64,000 nt of DNA from Ceratotherium simum simum (lineage: Eukaryota; Chordata; Mammalia; Perissodactyla; Rhinocerotidae): contig NW_004454195.1 in the NCBI RefSeq assembly GCF_000283155.1, positions 2,486,169 through 2,550,168 on the forward strand, read 5' to 3'. The position numbers and the translations under genes are program-made. This document shows positions 11,621-23,675 of this stretch, piece after piece. Under the pieces are notes generated by a model. The model was not told the origin of the DNA, did no database searches, and was given only the letters and a program-made list of their open reading frames with translations. Within the stretch, counting starts at the first letter, position 1. Every line of letters begins with the position of its first letter.

Positions 11621-13150
11621 CATAGATTTGAGTGAATCTTTATTCTTGTGCTTAGTAATTGAAGTTGGGAAAACTAGTTCCTTTAATGATTTTCTCTTGC
11701 TAAATCTAAGAATGCTTATTAGTGACTCAAACATGATTGCTTCCTTTATTCTTCTCTTATTGAGCTATCAAACAGTTTTGCCAAAGGCTTCTCTATTTCC
11801 CTTGCTACTGTTTTTTTCCTCATGAATTATGGTGTAATTCAACTGGGTCCAGTGCTTTGTCAAATTGAATAGTTTTAATCGCCTTATTCGCAATGGGAAA
11901 ATCTTTTAATATTTCACTTTGCCCCTCAAGAAATTATATTTCCAGCCATATGACATTTCTCTCTCCTTCATTTCTGAATAACAAGATAAAGCTACATGCT
12001 TAGATCTTCAGTTATAGATCTTATCTTTCTTCCCTTCGTGGCCCCTCCCCACCATCTCCCTCTTTTTGTCTCTTTAGTTGTGATTAAAAAAAGGGATAGA
12101 GATTCATTTAACTCAATGAATCCATCTTATGATCCCTCTTTTGATAGATAATCTTCATTATATTTCTCTAACCAGCATCTTTCTGTGCAAAGAAGTGACT
12201 GGTTAAGTCACTATCTAGTAGTTCCTTTTTGTGGCCTCAGAAACCTTTGGTAAACTAGCCCCATTTCACCTTTTTCTGCTCACTTGCCAAAGTCTACATC
12301 TCCCTCCTTGGGTCTGGCTAGGGCCCATCCTTTGTTTGCCTTAGCATAAACCAGAACATGAGAAGAAGGTCTTTAAGACCTGCAATATTGTGAGGGCAAA
12401 CGTTCCAGGCTCTGCTGACTATGGGAATAAGAGGATCAAGAATTTTCTTTGTTTCCATTGTCCATGTTCTGTGTATTTCCTTTGAATATTGCTTCTTGCC
12501 TTCTGACAGAATTGTCCTCACAGTTATGTTTTACTTTTTGTCTCTGTAACTGGTTTCAGATAAAAATTTGCTTTTGGAAATATGCTTTTAAATCTTTATG
12601 CTCAACTCTTATTTTGATTTGAATCATTAATTTTGCCTGCCAAAAATCTTGCTTATGTTTTACATGACTGAATATTGTAAAACTATACCAAAAGCATTCT
12701 CTTTTATACTTAAAATTGTGCATTTGTTAAAAAGAATCTCTTTACACTTGTAAAAATGGGCTTATCCATATTCAAAACCTACACTATTAACATTATCTAT
12801 TAATAGCACATAAATCTCAGTGTCATGAAAGTGTATTCATCCCCTTTCTTCTCTTGATCACAGTTTTATGACTTTATTTCCTATCTTAAAATTCTCTAAA
12901 AGTCTTAATTTTAATGTTTCTTCCTTTAAATATGCTCTTTCTCTAAGTACCACTCATCCTAATTACATATCTTCAACTACAATCTTTCTTGTTTGGACCT
13001 AAGTGAGGCAGAACTTTCTGTGATAAGAAAAACTTCATTGCCACACAGATAACATTCCAACTTATTTAAGTACTTTTCTTACACTTTTTGATGTAGGTAT
13101 TTCAAACTTAGTCTAATATTTAAAATGAAATGACATAAAACCGTACCACG
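11621..13150. other. Unassigned AT-rich sequence
   Basis: No repeat or gene was recognised. Short frames only. Confidence 0.4.
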
Positions 13151-13608
13151 TGTATTAGTTTCCGAGGGCTGTCGTAACGAAGTACCACAAATCCGGTAGC
13201 TTAAAACAACAGAAATTTATTCCCCCACAGTTCTGGAGGTCAGAAGTCTGAAACCCAGGCGTCACCAGGGCCACACTCTCTCTGAAGGATCTAGGGGAGA
13301 TTCCTTCTAGCTTCTGGTGACTCCAAGTGTTGTCTTATGGCAGTGGAACTCCAATCTCTGCCTCCATCTTCCTAAGGGGCCTTCTCCCCTTTGTCTCTGT
13401 GTCTCAAATCTCCCTCTTCTTTTTCTTTTATGAGGGCATCTGCCGTTGGATTTAGGGCCCACACAAAATCCTGAATGATCACTTCTCAAGATCCTTAATT
13501 TAATGATATCTATAAAAACTCTTTTCCCAAATAAGGTCACATAAATAGGCTCAAGGGATTGGCATGTGGACATAACTTTTGGGCAATAGAATTCAACTTA
13601 CTGCACCA
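13151..13608 (-). mobile_element. MLT1-type solitary LTR
   Basis: In reverse orientation it reads 'gtattagtttccgagggctgtcgtaacgaagtaccacaaatccggtagcttaaaacaacagaaatttattcccccacagttctggagg'. It then has 'cttctggtgactccaagtgttg' and 'ccaaataaggtcacataaataggctc' and ends 'attcaacttactgcacc'. These are standard MLT1 (MaLR) LTR landmarks. There is no internal region, so it is a solo LTR. Confidence 0.85.
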
Positions 13609-14019
13609 TGACAACACATTATCCCCTTTACTTTCAATTTTTACCATTTGATTTTCAATTTATTAGTTGCAAGTCTTAAAATCTAGGATATCAGCATCCT
13701 GTGAGCAAAATCATATATATATGGAATGAGATATATATATCTGCCATATATGTATATGTAATGACATCAATTATATATTATCTCTTAAAGTTTCTAACAA
13801 TATTTTACAAATACTATTTATTGCTCAACTATCAGTGAGAAGGGGCAGACGGTGATGTTATGATGAAGATTAATAATTTATTGGTATATATATGATGTCA
13901 AAAGGTCTAATTATTTCAATCAAGTATAAAGATTATTTGCTAATAACTGTACATTTTACTTATATAAACTTTTATAGTTTCATAAATTACTTTCATATTT
14001 ATTATATCTTCTATTTTCT
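13609..14019. other. AT-rich unassigned sequence with a small (AT)n tract
   Basis: It contains short ATATAT runs at 13714-13760. Nothing else is identifiable. Confidence 0.5.
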
Positions 14020-14205
14020 TATGATGTTCACGACAATGTTATGAAGTAGAATATTATCCTTATTTTACAGATGAGGAAACTGATACTCACAGAAGTTGAA
14101 TGAGTTCCTTAAGATCTTAGGGCTATTAGTGATGGAGCAAAAGTATAAACCCAGGTATTTGACATTGAGTCCTATGTTCTTTTCACTATATTATGTTACC
14201 TTCTT
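14020..14205 (-). repeat. MIR SINE
   Basis: The text 'ccttattttacagatgaggaaactgatactcacagaagttgaatgagttccttaagatcttagggctattagtgatggagc' and later 'aaacccaggtatttgac' is a reverse-orientation MIR. Confidence 0.8.
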
Positions 14206-14423
14206 TTTCACTTAATATCAAATCAAATATACAAATTGTCTATAAAATGGGAATATCTAGGTTTACCTACTTGGGGGGTCACATCATTAGGTTATTCGTG
14301 AAATCACATTACACTATTGGGTGTTGAATGATTATCAAAGTAAATTACTTAACCTTTGTTTCATCTGGTTTAAAAAGATTATGGACAATCTCATGCTTTT
14401 GAATCAGAGTTTTGATTTTTAGA

Positions 14424-14636
14424 CAGGGGATCAGCAAACCAGAAAGTAAGTATTTTAGGGTTTGTAGGGCACACAATCTCTGTTGCAACTAACTACTCAA
14501 CTCTGCCATTGCAGTGCAAAAGCAGCCAGAGACAATACATAAAGGAATGAGTGTGGCTGAGTTCCAATAAAACTTCACTTACAAAAACAAGTGGTAGGCC
14601 AGATATGGCCCCTGGGCCAGAGTTTGCCAGCACCTG
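14424..14636. mobile_element. hAT-Charlie-type non-autonomous transposon
   Basis: The ends CAGGGGATCAGCAAACC and the reverse complement of GAGTTTGCCAGCACCTG form imperfect terminal inverted repeats. The interior carries 'gtagggcacacaatctctgttgcaactaactactcaactctgcc' and 'gttccaataaaacttcacttacaaaaacaagtggtaggcc', a known mammalian hAT MITE pattern of about 210 bp. It encodes no protein. Confidence 0.75.
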
Positions 14637-15054
14637 CTCAAGATCAGTGGTCTCCAAGTGGGTGTTTGGACCCCAGCACTGGCCAAGTGGTTTGTTGGCG
14701 TATAAGAAAGAAAACATTAGAACTGTTATTAGCATTTGTTTTTATAAAAAGTAAGGATATAAAGTCTTGTTAATATAAATTCATAAATAAATGTAAAAAT
14801 TAGGGAGTGTATGCCCAATGTTTTACTGATTAGGTACTTAATTTAAAAGTTTGGCAGAGATGAGATGATTGCTCTATAGAACTAACTCAGAAAAATAAAT
14901 GATTTGCGAGTTTATTGTACTAAAAATTAACCTAAATAATCTTGTACAGATAAATTTGCATGGAACATTTACTGTTAACAATCTCATTTATAATTAATTG
15001 ATTACTCAGTTTAATTCATCGTATTCTGATGATTATTCTATGTTGAAATTTTTA
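14637..15054. other. Unassigned; possible second hAT-like end at 14646
   Basis: CAGTGGTCTCCAAGTGGGTGT at about 14646 looks like another hAT terminal sequence, but I cannot see its partner. The rest is AT-rich. Confidence 0.3.
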
Positions 15055-15945
15055 TCAAGGCATATTCTGCCACAAAAATATAGCAGACATGTAGATGTGG
15101 AGAAAAGAGAACCCTTATGCACTGTTGGTAGGATTGTTATGGAAAACAGTATGGAGGTAGGTGCCTCAAAAAGTTAAAAATAGAACTACCATATGATCCA
15201 GCAATTCCACTTCTGGGAATATATCCAAAGGAAATGAAAACATTAACTTGAAAAGATATCTGCACCCCCATGTTCACAGCAGTATTATTTACAATAGCCA
15301 AGACATGGAAACAACCTAAGTGTCCATCGATGGATGAATGGATAAAAAAGATGTATACACACACACACAATGGAATATTATTCAGCCATGAAAAACAAGA
15401 AAATCCTACCATTCGTGACAACATGGATGGACCTTGAAGGCATTATGCTAAATAAAATAAGTCAGACAAAGAAAGACAAATACTGTATGATCTCACTAAT
15501 ATGTGGAATCTAAAAACAAAAAATACAAAAAACAAAAAACCAAACTCACAGAAAAAGAGATCAGATTTGTGGTTACCAGAAGTGGAGAGTGGAGGGAGGG
15601 GGAAGTGGAGGAAGACAGTCAAAAGGTACCAACTTTCAGTTATAAGATAAATGAGTACTAGGGATGTAATGTACAGATGATGACTACAGCTAACACTGCT
15701 GTACTGTATATAGGAACGTTGTTAAGAGAGTAAATCCTAAGAGTTCTCATCACAAGGAAACAAAAATTTTTTCCTTTTTTCTTCTTTCTTTTTATTGTAT
15801 CTATAGGAGAAGATGGATATTAGCTGAACCTATTGTGGTAACCATTTCACAATATATGTAAATCAAACCATCATACTGTACAACTTAAACTTATACAGTG
15901 ATGTATGTCAATTATTTTTCAATAAAGCTGGAAAAAATGTAGCAG
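15055..15945 (+). mobile_element. 5'-truncated L1, 3' end with poly-A
   Basis: It contains the late ORF2/3' UTR landmarks 'accatatgatccagcaattccacttctggg', 'acaatagccaagacatggaaacaacctaagtgtccatcgatgga', 'tggaatattattcagccatgaaaaa' and 'atgatctcactaatatgtggaatctaaa'. It ends 'aatcaaaccatcatactgtacaacttaaac ... tcaataaagctggaaaaaa'. Relatively well preserved, so a mid-age eutherian L1. Confidence 0.9.
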
Positions 15946-16293
15946 AATGTGTAAATAAAATTCTCTGGCACAATTATAAAATTACTTTCTCTATTGCCCT
16001 ATATTCCTGACACAAAATCTCTTCCGAAAGGATAATTTTTACATCTGACTTCAATGTCTCCACTAGATTGTTGCTTCTATAGAGGTAGGAGAATTGATTA
16101 AAACATCAATCTGTTTTTGTTTTTTCTATATTTTCCCTTATCCCTCTTCCTAAACAATTTAAAAAGTAGCAGTCAGACTTTGTAATTTCTTGTAATTCTT
16201 TATAATTTCTTCTTCTTAAACATTAAAACATTAGAAGCTGCCTAGAATTAAGGAATCTGTGAGTCTTTTGTAATAGTCTATGGCCATGCCACC
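15946..16293. other. Unassigned sequence
   Basis: AT-rich, with no recognised element. Confidence 0.4.
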
Positions 16294-16765
16294 TGTATTA
16301 GTTTCCTGGAGCTACTGTAATAAAGTACTACAACAAACTGTGTAGCCTAAAGCCACAGAAATTGATTGTCTCATAGTTCTAGAGGCTGGAAGTCTAAAAC
16401 TGAGGCATCAGCAGGGCCATGCTTCCTCGGCGACCTGTAGTAGAGAATCCATTTTTTCCTAGTCCCAGCTTCTGGTGACGGCTTCAATCCTTGATTTCCC
16501 TTGGCTAGTAGTTGCCTCACTGTAATCTCCACCTCTGTTGTCACAGGCGTTCTCCCAGTGTATCTGTTTCTTCATGTGACATTTTCTTCTTCTTATAAGG
16601 ACTCCTGGTTACATTGGATTAGGACCCACCTTTAATGATCTCATCTTAACTTAATTACATCTTCAAAGACCTTATTTCCAAATAAGGTCACAATCATAGG
16701 TACTGGGGCTTAGAATTTTAATATATCTTTTAGGGGACACAATTCAACCCATAATACCACCAATG
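16294..16765 (-). mobile_element. MLT1-type solitary LTR
   Basis: The sequence 'gtattagtttcctggagctactgtaataaagtactac', 'gattgtctcatagttctagaggctggaagtctaaaac', 'cttcttataaggactcctggttacattggattaggacccacc' and the end 'ggggacacaattcaacccataatacc' are MLT1 LTR landmarks in reverse orientation. No proviral interior is attached. Confidence 0.9.
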
Positions 16766-17010
16766 GGGGGGGGTGTCTCAGAGGTAAGGAGACCAGGAGG
16801 GAAGATTCCTCAAGAGTAGGGAAGGGATATAGGTCTGTTGGTCACTCAAAAGAGTGAAAAACTGGCTCATTGCACTAAGGAATGGCTGTATGGTACACTT
16901 AGGGAGCTGAGACCTCACTTATGCATTGATTACGCACCACTGAGATCGAAAGACAGTGTGTGGAGCTTTGTGCAGTACTTTCGGTGATCCACTTTGTGTT
17001 GAAGGAGAAG
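16766..17010. other. Unassigned sequence
   Basis: No identifiable feature except a run of nine or ten G residues near 16766. Confidence 0.35.
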
Positions 17011-17110
17011 TGATATATATATATATGTGTGTGTGTATACATGTAATATTTTATATTTATATATATTTATATTTTTTATAAATAAATATATATATATATA
17101 TATACACACC
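17011..17110. repeat. (TA)n/(TG)n compound microsatellite
   Basis: TATATATATATG runs into GTGTGTGTGTATAC, then TTTATAT-type repeats and a second TATATATATATATATACAC tract. Confidence 0.9.
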
Positions 17111-17399
17111 TGGGAAGTGGTTAATGACCAGGATGGCTGGTCTGGGCTTGAAAGGCAAATGATTAGAAGATTAGAGATCAGTTGGTCTGGGGATAGAGGT
17201 AAGTAGATGGACAAATACTGTGGGCACAAAGTGTGAAGACTTTTACATCACACATTAATGTCCATCAGAAATCATCCACCATGAGAGGTACTAAAAATCA
17301 AATAGGAAAAATGACTCATCCAATTGATACCAGCCAGCTTTTGTCATTGACCTTTCCTCCTCCCGCCCCCAGTTCTGGCAAAAAAGTGGCCATGGTGGC
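17111..17399. other. Unassigned sequence
   Basis: Nothing identifiable. Confidence 0.35.
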
Positions 17400-18650
17400 A
17401 GTTGGAGGCTATATACATGGGTCACGTATAGACTTCCGCCCACTAAAGTTGACCTAGCTTCTGCTGCCTCTGCATGTTGAACCTTCTAGCGACAGAAACC
17501 AACACTGAGCCCCTGGTATGACACTAGTTCTTGAAAAGAACTGACCACTTTATAGCAAGTTGACTACATTGGGCCCCTTCCATCCTGGAAAGGCTAGCAG
17601 TTTGTTCTCATAAGAATAGACGTCTAATCCAAGTGTGAATTTTCTTACCTGCCCACAGAGTCTCAGCCAATGCCACTTTCCTGGGTTTTGAGGAATACCT
17701 CATGTTTAGGCTTGGAATCTCACACTCCATAGCATCCAACTAGGATGATAACTTCACAGAGAAGGAGGTGAAGGATTCACTGATTGTGTTAGATATAGCA
17801 CCCCTCAGAAGCCGCCAGGATGACAGAACTATGGTATGGCCAGCTGAATGTGCAGCTGAAGTGCTAGGTTAGCATTGCTATTCTGCAAGGGAGGGGAGCT
17901 ATCCTCTAGGACATGGTATAAACATTCAATTGGAGGCCTTATTATGTGCTATTTCTCTAATAGAAAGTATACATGGATCTTGAAACCAAGGGGCAGAAGT
18001 AGGATGGACTACATTTACCATTATTCCCAATGTCCCATCAGGAGCACAGTGCTTCCCATCCCACAATTCTGGGCTTTGCAAGGTCAGAGCTCCTCCTCCC
18101 CAAAGGAAGTGTACTCTCCCTAGGGGACACAGCAAGTTTTTCACTAAACTATGAGCCACACCTGCTGCCTAGGTACTGTGGGCTTCCTGTGTCCAGGGAC
18201 AGCAGCCCAGAAGAGAAGTTAGCATCTTGTCAGTGATAATTGACCCCGATCACTGTTAAACAGTGGAGTTAGGGAAGAGTATGTGTGGGCCTCAGGTCTT
18301 AGCTCCTTCAGGGTCTGCCTCAGCTTTTGAGTCAAGCACATGTACTTCATGCTCTTCTTTGGGCAGCCCCAAGCCAAAGACTGAGCAAAGCATTGTACAG
18401 GAGTCTAACTATTTTGTCTTACAAGGAACTCTTGTTATGGACAGTCTTTGCTCCGGAGCTCCTAGTTGGACTGACAAAAAATGTGTCAGGTCTGCATTAC
18501 TGTCTGATGATTCCTTCTGCCCAATATGATTCCACTCTTTTCCTTTTACAGGTGTTTCTTCCCAATAAGTCTTTTTCATTCCTATCTCTGTCTCAGCATC
18601 TGCTGATGTCTCAGCTTCCTGGAGAATCCAACCTGTGATAGTAGACTTGG
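17400..18650 (+). mobile_element. Decayed ERVL-like internal remnant and LTR tail
   Basis: Blocks such as 'gtgtccagggacagcagcccagaagagaagttag', 'gtgataattgaccccgatcac' and 'gttagggaagagtatgtgtgggcctcagg' resemble the interior of class III (ERVL-like) endogenous retroviruses in plus orientation. The end 'tgtttcttcccaataagtctttttcattcctatctctgtctcagcatctgc ... ggagaatccaacctgtgata' looks like an LTR 3' end with a poly-A signal. Reading frames are broken and nothing functional can be inferred. The assignment rests on partial similarity and the edges are soft. Confidence 0.4.
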
Positions 18651-19204
18651 AAGAAACAGGGCTGTACATGGATGATGCCATGGCAACTGGGACAGTAGGG
18701 TTTCTCATGGGTGACTAATGTGGACTGATGACAATAATGATCAAGAGGGCTTCTGTAAGATCCAGAGAGTTTAGAGGAGGGGGGCAGATTGGGTGAGTGA
18801 AGAATGATTATGGTTGCATTCTCTTAGAGCTGAAAAAATGGGGCTTAGAATTAGAATTTCCTTGATTTAATGAAATAAAAAGATGTGATCTGGGTCCATA
18901 AGGGGCCTTCATATATATATATACGTATGAAGATGTTTATTTTGGCATTACCTGCAGTGGCAGGGAATTGGAGGCAACCTGAGTAACCTGTACTAGAACT
19001 CCTCTTTTTGTTTTCCATGAAATCAACGGCAATATTTATTAATTTTCTTGCCTTTGCTGGAATTCATAGTGTTTTAAAGTTGGGGTGGGGATCTTGTAGC
19101 ATGTGGTTAATTCATTATTTTGGACTAACATCTCCCAAAGCTATCTTTCTAATATGCGAATGTAATGATATAATTTGGGATTTAATTTCTTTCAATCGAT
19201 CCTT
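18651..19204. other. Unassigned sequence
   Basis: No repeat or gene recognised. A short ATATATATATAC tract lies at about 18912. Confidence 0.35.
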
Positions 19205-19400
19205 AATGCTTTTAGGCTAAAGTTCAGATCACTTCCATAGCCGGCAAGGCTAGGTACCTAGTGTCACCTGCTCACCTTCCCTTCCATCCAGCCATATTTA
19301 ACTGCTTGCATCTCTGAAACCTGCCATGGACTCTCATACCACATAAATCCTACCACATTGTTTTCCAAGTATTAAGTTGGTTGTAGGTACTCTCTTTCCT
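19205..19400 (+). repeat. L2 LINE 3' fragment
   Basis: The text 'aaagttcagatcacttccatagccggcaaggctaggtacctagtgtcacctgctcacc' follows the L2 3' coding region pattern. Heavily diverged. Confidence 0.5.
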
Positions 19401-19663
19401 TAATTCATGAATCATTATAAACACCACTTTCATTGACAGACGTATTTGCTTATAGTTCTAAAGCTAATCTACCATTGTAACAACTATATAAGTAATTTAT
19501 AAAAAGAAAGGTACAAGAATAAATGGATACAGCGGTGGTTAACTGAGTAGTTATAAAAGCTGTAAACTGAAGCTAACTGGAGAAACCAATAGATATTATA
19601 ATGAATTGCATTTAGAGATGCAGGATATTTGGAAAGTCTCTTACAATTATATGTACCTGTTGA

Positions 19664-19962
19664 TCTAGTTCTCTATTGCTAGGTAACAAACTGTCCAAAT
19701 CTTAGTGGCATCTCCAACATGGCAGCCTCAGGACCGTGTGACTTCTTAAACGGTGGCTCACAGCTCCCAAAGAGTGTGTCCCAAGAGTCCAAGGTGGAAA
19801 GTGCAGGGGCTTTAATGATCTGGCGTCAAAAGTGATGCAGCATCACTTCTCCCATATTCTGATGGTCACACAGGCCCACCCCAGTTCAATATGGGAGGGA
19901 CTCACAAGTGCATGAATACCAGAGGTGTTGATCTTTGGGGGACCCCATTAATCCTACCCCAT
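19664..19962 (-). mobile_element. MLT-type LTR fragment
   Basis: It begins 'tagttctctattgctaggtaacaaactg', continues 'caacatggcagcctcaggaccgtgtgacttc' and 'gtcacacaggcccaccccagttcaatatgggagggactcac', and ends 'gggggaccccattaatcctacccca'. This matches an old MaLR/ERVL LTR in reverse orientation, with internal deletions. Confidence 0.6.
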
Positions 19963-22900
19963 CAGGCCTAGTAAAGACACCATTTATGTGAGGAATCCAT
20001 CAAGTGAATGGCAAGACTAAAAGTATCTGATAGCCTCTATCATTTGTTTTTTGGTGTACCTTCCTTTCTATTGGGACGTAATCACAGCCAACTTCCAAAT
20101 TTCTAGGAAAATATGGCCAGCTGCTATGATTTTTCCTTATAAAATGAAACTTTTCTTTCAGGGGTTTACAATTTATTTATAAACTTCTTTTCAGTATAGT
20201 AATATGATAATCCTTACTTGGACTCTTGTAAGGAATATGAGAAATTCTAGTAACTGAATTTATTTGTTTTCATTGCAGCAACGTAGACACTTTTGGCCTA
20301 AGTCTGTATGATTTTGAGATATGAATGATAAGGATAAATAGTAAAAGTAAGAATTATGGATTGGGGATAGAAAGATTATTGTGATTATAGAGAATTCACA
20401 GAAGACTAGGGCAGAAATGTGTACAGAGAAGGCGTGGGGATACTAAAAGCAGCTGAGCAAATTGGTCTGTGCCTTAAAAGACAATATTAAATTTAGTGGT
20501 AAGGAGATGAGACATGATGGAAGTTGATGGGAGCTTTCTGTCTCTCCCTGTCTTATCACCGTATGCATCATACTTATTATCTGTATTCAGGCCACTTTGG
20601 GATACCACCTTCTTTGTAAGAATTTCCCAATTACATATAATTTCTTTGCTAACTGGAATTCTGATAAATACAAAGTTTTTACATCTTATTACACAAGCTT
20701 GAGACCATTGAAAGTGGAGATTCTGAAGATTTTTTCGTAAGCAATAAAGGAAAATGAATGTTAGTAAGACTGCGCTTATTACTAATTTAATATACCTGAT
20801 ATCTTTATTGGTATTATTTTTATTTAGTAAGCTCTTATTTTTTATTTCAATAAATTAATAATTTTTATAATGAGCTTTTTTTTTTTTACTGGATTATGGT
20901 CCTAAAACCAAAATTTTTTTCAGATGTAATAAGTTTCTTAACTTTGAGTTCTGCTATAATGAGGATTTTCATTAGTCTAATGCCCTGCGGTTGCTGAGGA
21001 TCAACTCTAATGTTGGGAAGAAGAGAAAAAGAAAATGGACACAGACAAGTAACTGAATAGGAAAAGATAACAAAGGATAAATATCAGAAAGAAAGAAAGG
21101 GACAATGCAAAGGAAAGAGAGTGTATGTAAGTTAGTTTTCCTAATTTCTACTACTATGCAGGTTTTGTACACACTGGTATTTGCTACTTTTTCTATAGAA
21201 GCTCAGAATGACAGATGAACCTCATTTATATTAGAAGAACACAGGTGAAATAGGATATATCTTCAAATATGTAATTTCTTTTTTTTATTGCAGGTAATTC
21301 TTTTCTTTCTAAAATCACAATCCTTTGAGGCTGGGGGAAGACCAAATCCAGCTGAGAACAAAGATGATGCTGTTTTTTTTTTTTACAAATACTGAAGACT
21401 GACTTTTTTTAACATTTGCAAGTATTATATGTACAGTGAAGGTAGTATTTTTTTTTTTTTTTTTTTTACCATTTTCTCACCTTCCAAAATATGTGCTTAG
21501 AATGTATTTGAAGTAAAATAGTTTGGAAGCCAAGATCTTCATGTGTATATCTTATAAGATCCAGGCTTTGAGTGAAAAGAAAAGATGTTTGGGTTCCAAG
21601 GAATTGAAGCTGGAGGTTCAAAGCTGAGATTTTATAAAAATTAACCCAAGGAAAGGGAAGATGTAAGAGAAAATAGTTTTTTGTCAAGAAGGGAGGGGAC
21701 AGAATCCCATTTTGGGCCAGGAAAGGAACTGGAAACAGACAGGAGAGCAAGAATGCTGAGGTCCGTCCTTGTGGTTAAAACCTTGGAATTGGAGAAATAC
21801 CAAAGAAGTCCAAAGACAGAAGGTCCATATGCCTCTTCCACCTATGATTCTTGGAGCAATCAGCTTCCAGTGTTGTCCTGGAGTGTTTAGGCAGAGCAAG
21901 GTCTGAACTAATACTACTATTGACCTAGAGCTTAAGCTAGAGTGGAAGAGATCCAGAAATTCTTCGATGCCTTAGTAGGGTAAATGTAAACACTGATCAG
22001 ACTGGGAAGTCACAAGAGTTCTGGGATCAGGACAAGAAATGAACCTCAAATCTTTCATCGTAAGGCCCTTGAGACGCTGCCAAATCCTTTGGTAGGACCA
22101 TTTATAACAGTGGTGAACTGGGCTGAGTCCATTGAGGTGTCAGAAGATGGATTTTGACTAGAAATGCCTTCCTTGCATCCATGGTATGAGATAAATTTTT
22201 CCCTTCACACCAACCCAGGTAGGATGGAAAAGAGAAGATGCTTGAGACTTGAGAAGGCCTTGTTGAAGTGACTGAATTTTGAGTTGACTGAGTTTAAATC
22301 CTAAACAGACTGAATAATTTTTCAAAAGATTATTTTCAACTGAAAGATACTTCGTTAACTTGAAGTGGCAAAATTGTGTTTTCAGCGGAGAGGAAATCCA
22401 GGCTCATGAGCAAGTTAAGTTCAGTAAAAAATAACATTTCTGCACATCCGAGTGTGAATGTACATGTCAGAGCAGCTAGAGATGCAGTTACGTATTTCTT
22501 TTTCATTACATTTTCAAGTTTCCGCTGTATGCTGTATTTTAATTCCCTATGTAACTATAGCTCATACAATGCTGATCTTTTACATTGAATTGATAAAGTT
22601 GTAGGGATAGAAGAGATCTTAAAGAAAAATGCCACTCACTGTCAAAATATAACTTTCAAAAATTTAAATCCTGAGTTTTATACAAATATAGAGTAAAGAT
22701 GTGGCAAAGGTTTATTTAATTCATTATTGAGGAAACCAGTTTGATAAGTCTGGTTCAAAAGATAATAAAAAGAAAAGTAGTCAGCGAATCCCTCAGGAAA
22801 CTTATACTGAGATCAATTTACTAAGTCAGAGCCAAAACTGGTTAATGTCCTACAGGGCAATAAAACCATAACCTTTGAGATTTTCTTTTCTACTGAAAAT

Positions 22901-23379
22901 AAATAACTTGTGTGTCTACCAGAAAAAATCTTAATTTAATATGTAACTTCATAGAATCTTGGCTCTAATAAATAATAAATGGAAGTCAAACACTGCCATG
23001 TCCCCTGACATAATTAAGGAATCCGTGGGTGGATCTATTAGTTATGCTCCAGTACGACATTAAAAGAACATGACATGTTCTTTTTGCCTTATTTTCATGA
23101 TTTGGACTTTTTTTTTTGATAGACACTTTATTATGATCTTTAAAGCTAGGGCCTTATTTGTCTCATGGCTGAACTCTATTGGAATTCTGAACAAAAATAT
23201 AAACATGGCAGTAGATTTTGTACTATTTAGGAGCAATGAGAGATAAGAAATTTAAGGGCAGCAGAATATCCCACTCCAAAAGATGCCACTATGGCATAAG
23301 GATTATTTTGAACTGAAGGTAATTGAAAAGAAGCAGATACCAAGAAAAGCTCTCTACTCTCCGCCTATTTGCCTAAAAG
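19963..23379. other. Long unassigned stretch
   Basis: About 3.4 kb without a repeat or exon that I can name. It contains homopolymer T runs at about 20876-20888, 21375 and 21449-21468. A 23-bp near-palindrome lies at 23062-23084. The short frames on both strands near 21466-21899 overlap one another and look random. Confidence 0.4.
23062..23084. repeat. 23-bp near-perfect palindrome
   Basis: AAAAGAACATG-A-CATGTTCTTTT is symmetric around one central base. The inner half-sites AGAACA and TGTTCT are those of steroid-receptor elements, but they are 5 bp apart instead of the canonical 3 bp. Confidence 0.9.
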
Positions 23380-23382
23380 CAG

Positions 23383-23484
23383 GATTAACTTCTGTCCTTC
23401 CCGGCAGAGAGGGGAGGGGGCAGATTTACAGATTTATAAAGGTGTGCCCCCTCCCCACTCTGCGGGGAAGGACAGAAGTTAATC
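23383..23484. repeat. Near-perfect 40-bp inverted repeat (hairpin), 22-nt loop
   Basis: Arm 1 is 23383-23422 (GATTAACTTCTGTCCTTCCC...) and arm 2 is 23445-23484 (...GGGAAGGACAGAAGTTAATC). Pairing base by base gives 38 matches in 40, with mismatches at arm positions 13 and 20 counted from the loop side. The loop is 23423-23444. As RNA this would be a long, stable, almost bulge-free stem. Origin is unknown: it could be a small inverted duplication made by template switching, a MITE, or a small-RNA precursor. Confidence 0.92.
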
Positions 23485-23675
23485 ACCAGAGACAACTCTA
23501 GACTCTTACCAGCCCAGATACAACACCAGAGGAATCCACATAACAGACCTTGCTAAAACTAGCGCTTATTTACCATTACTTTCCCCACATATTTGCCTTC
23601 CTAAAACTTGACATTTCTAGAAGCTCAAAGTCCGTTTCCTTTGTCTTGTCCCTTTTCTAAAAATTTATTGTTCTT

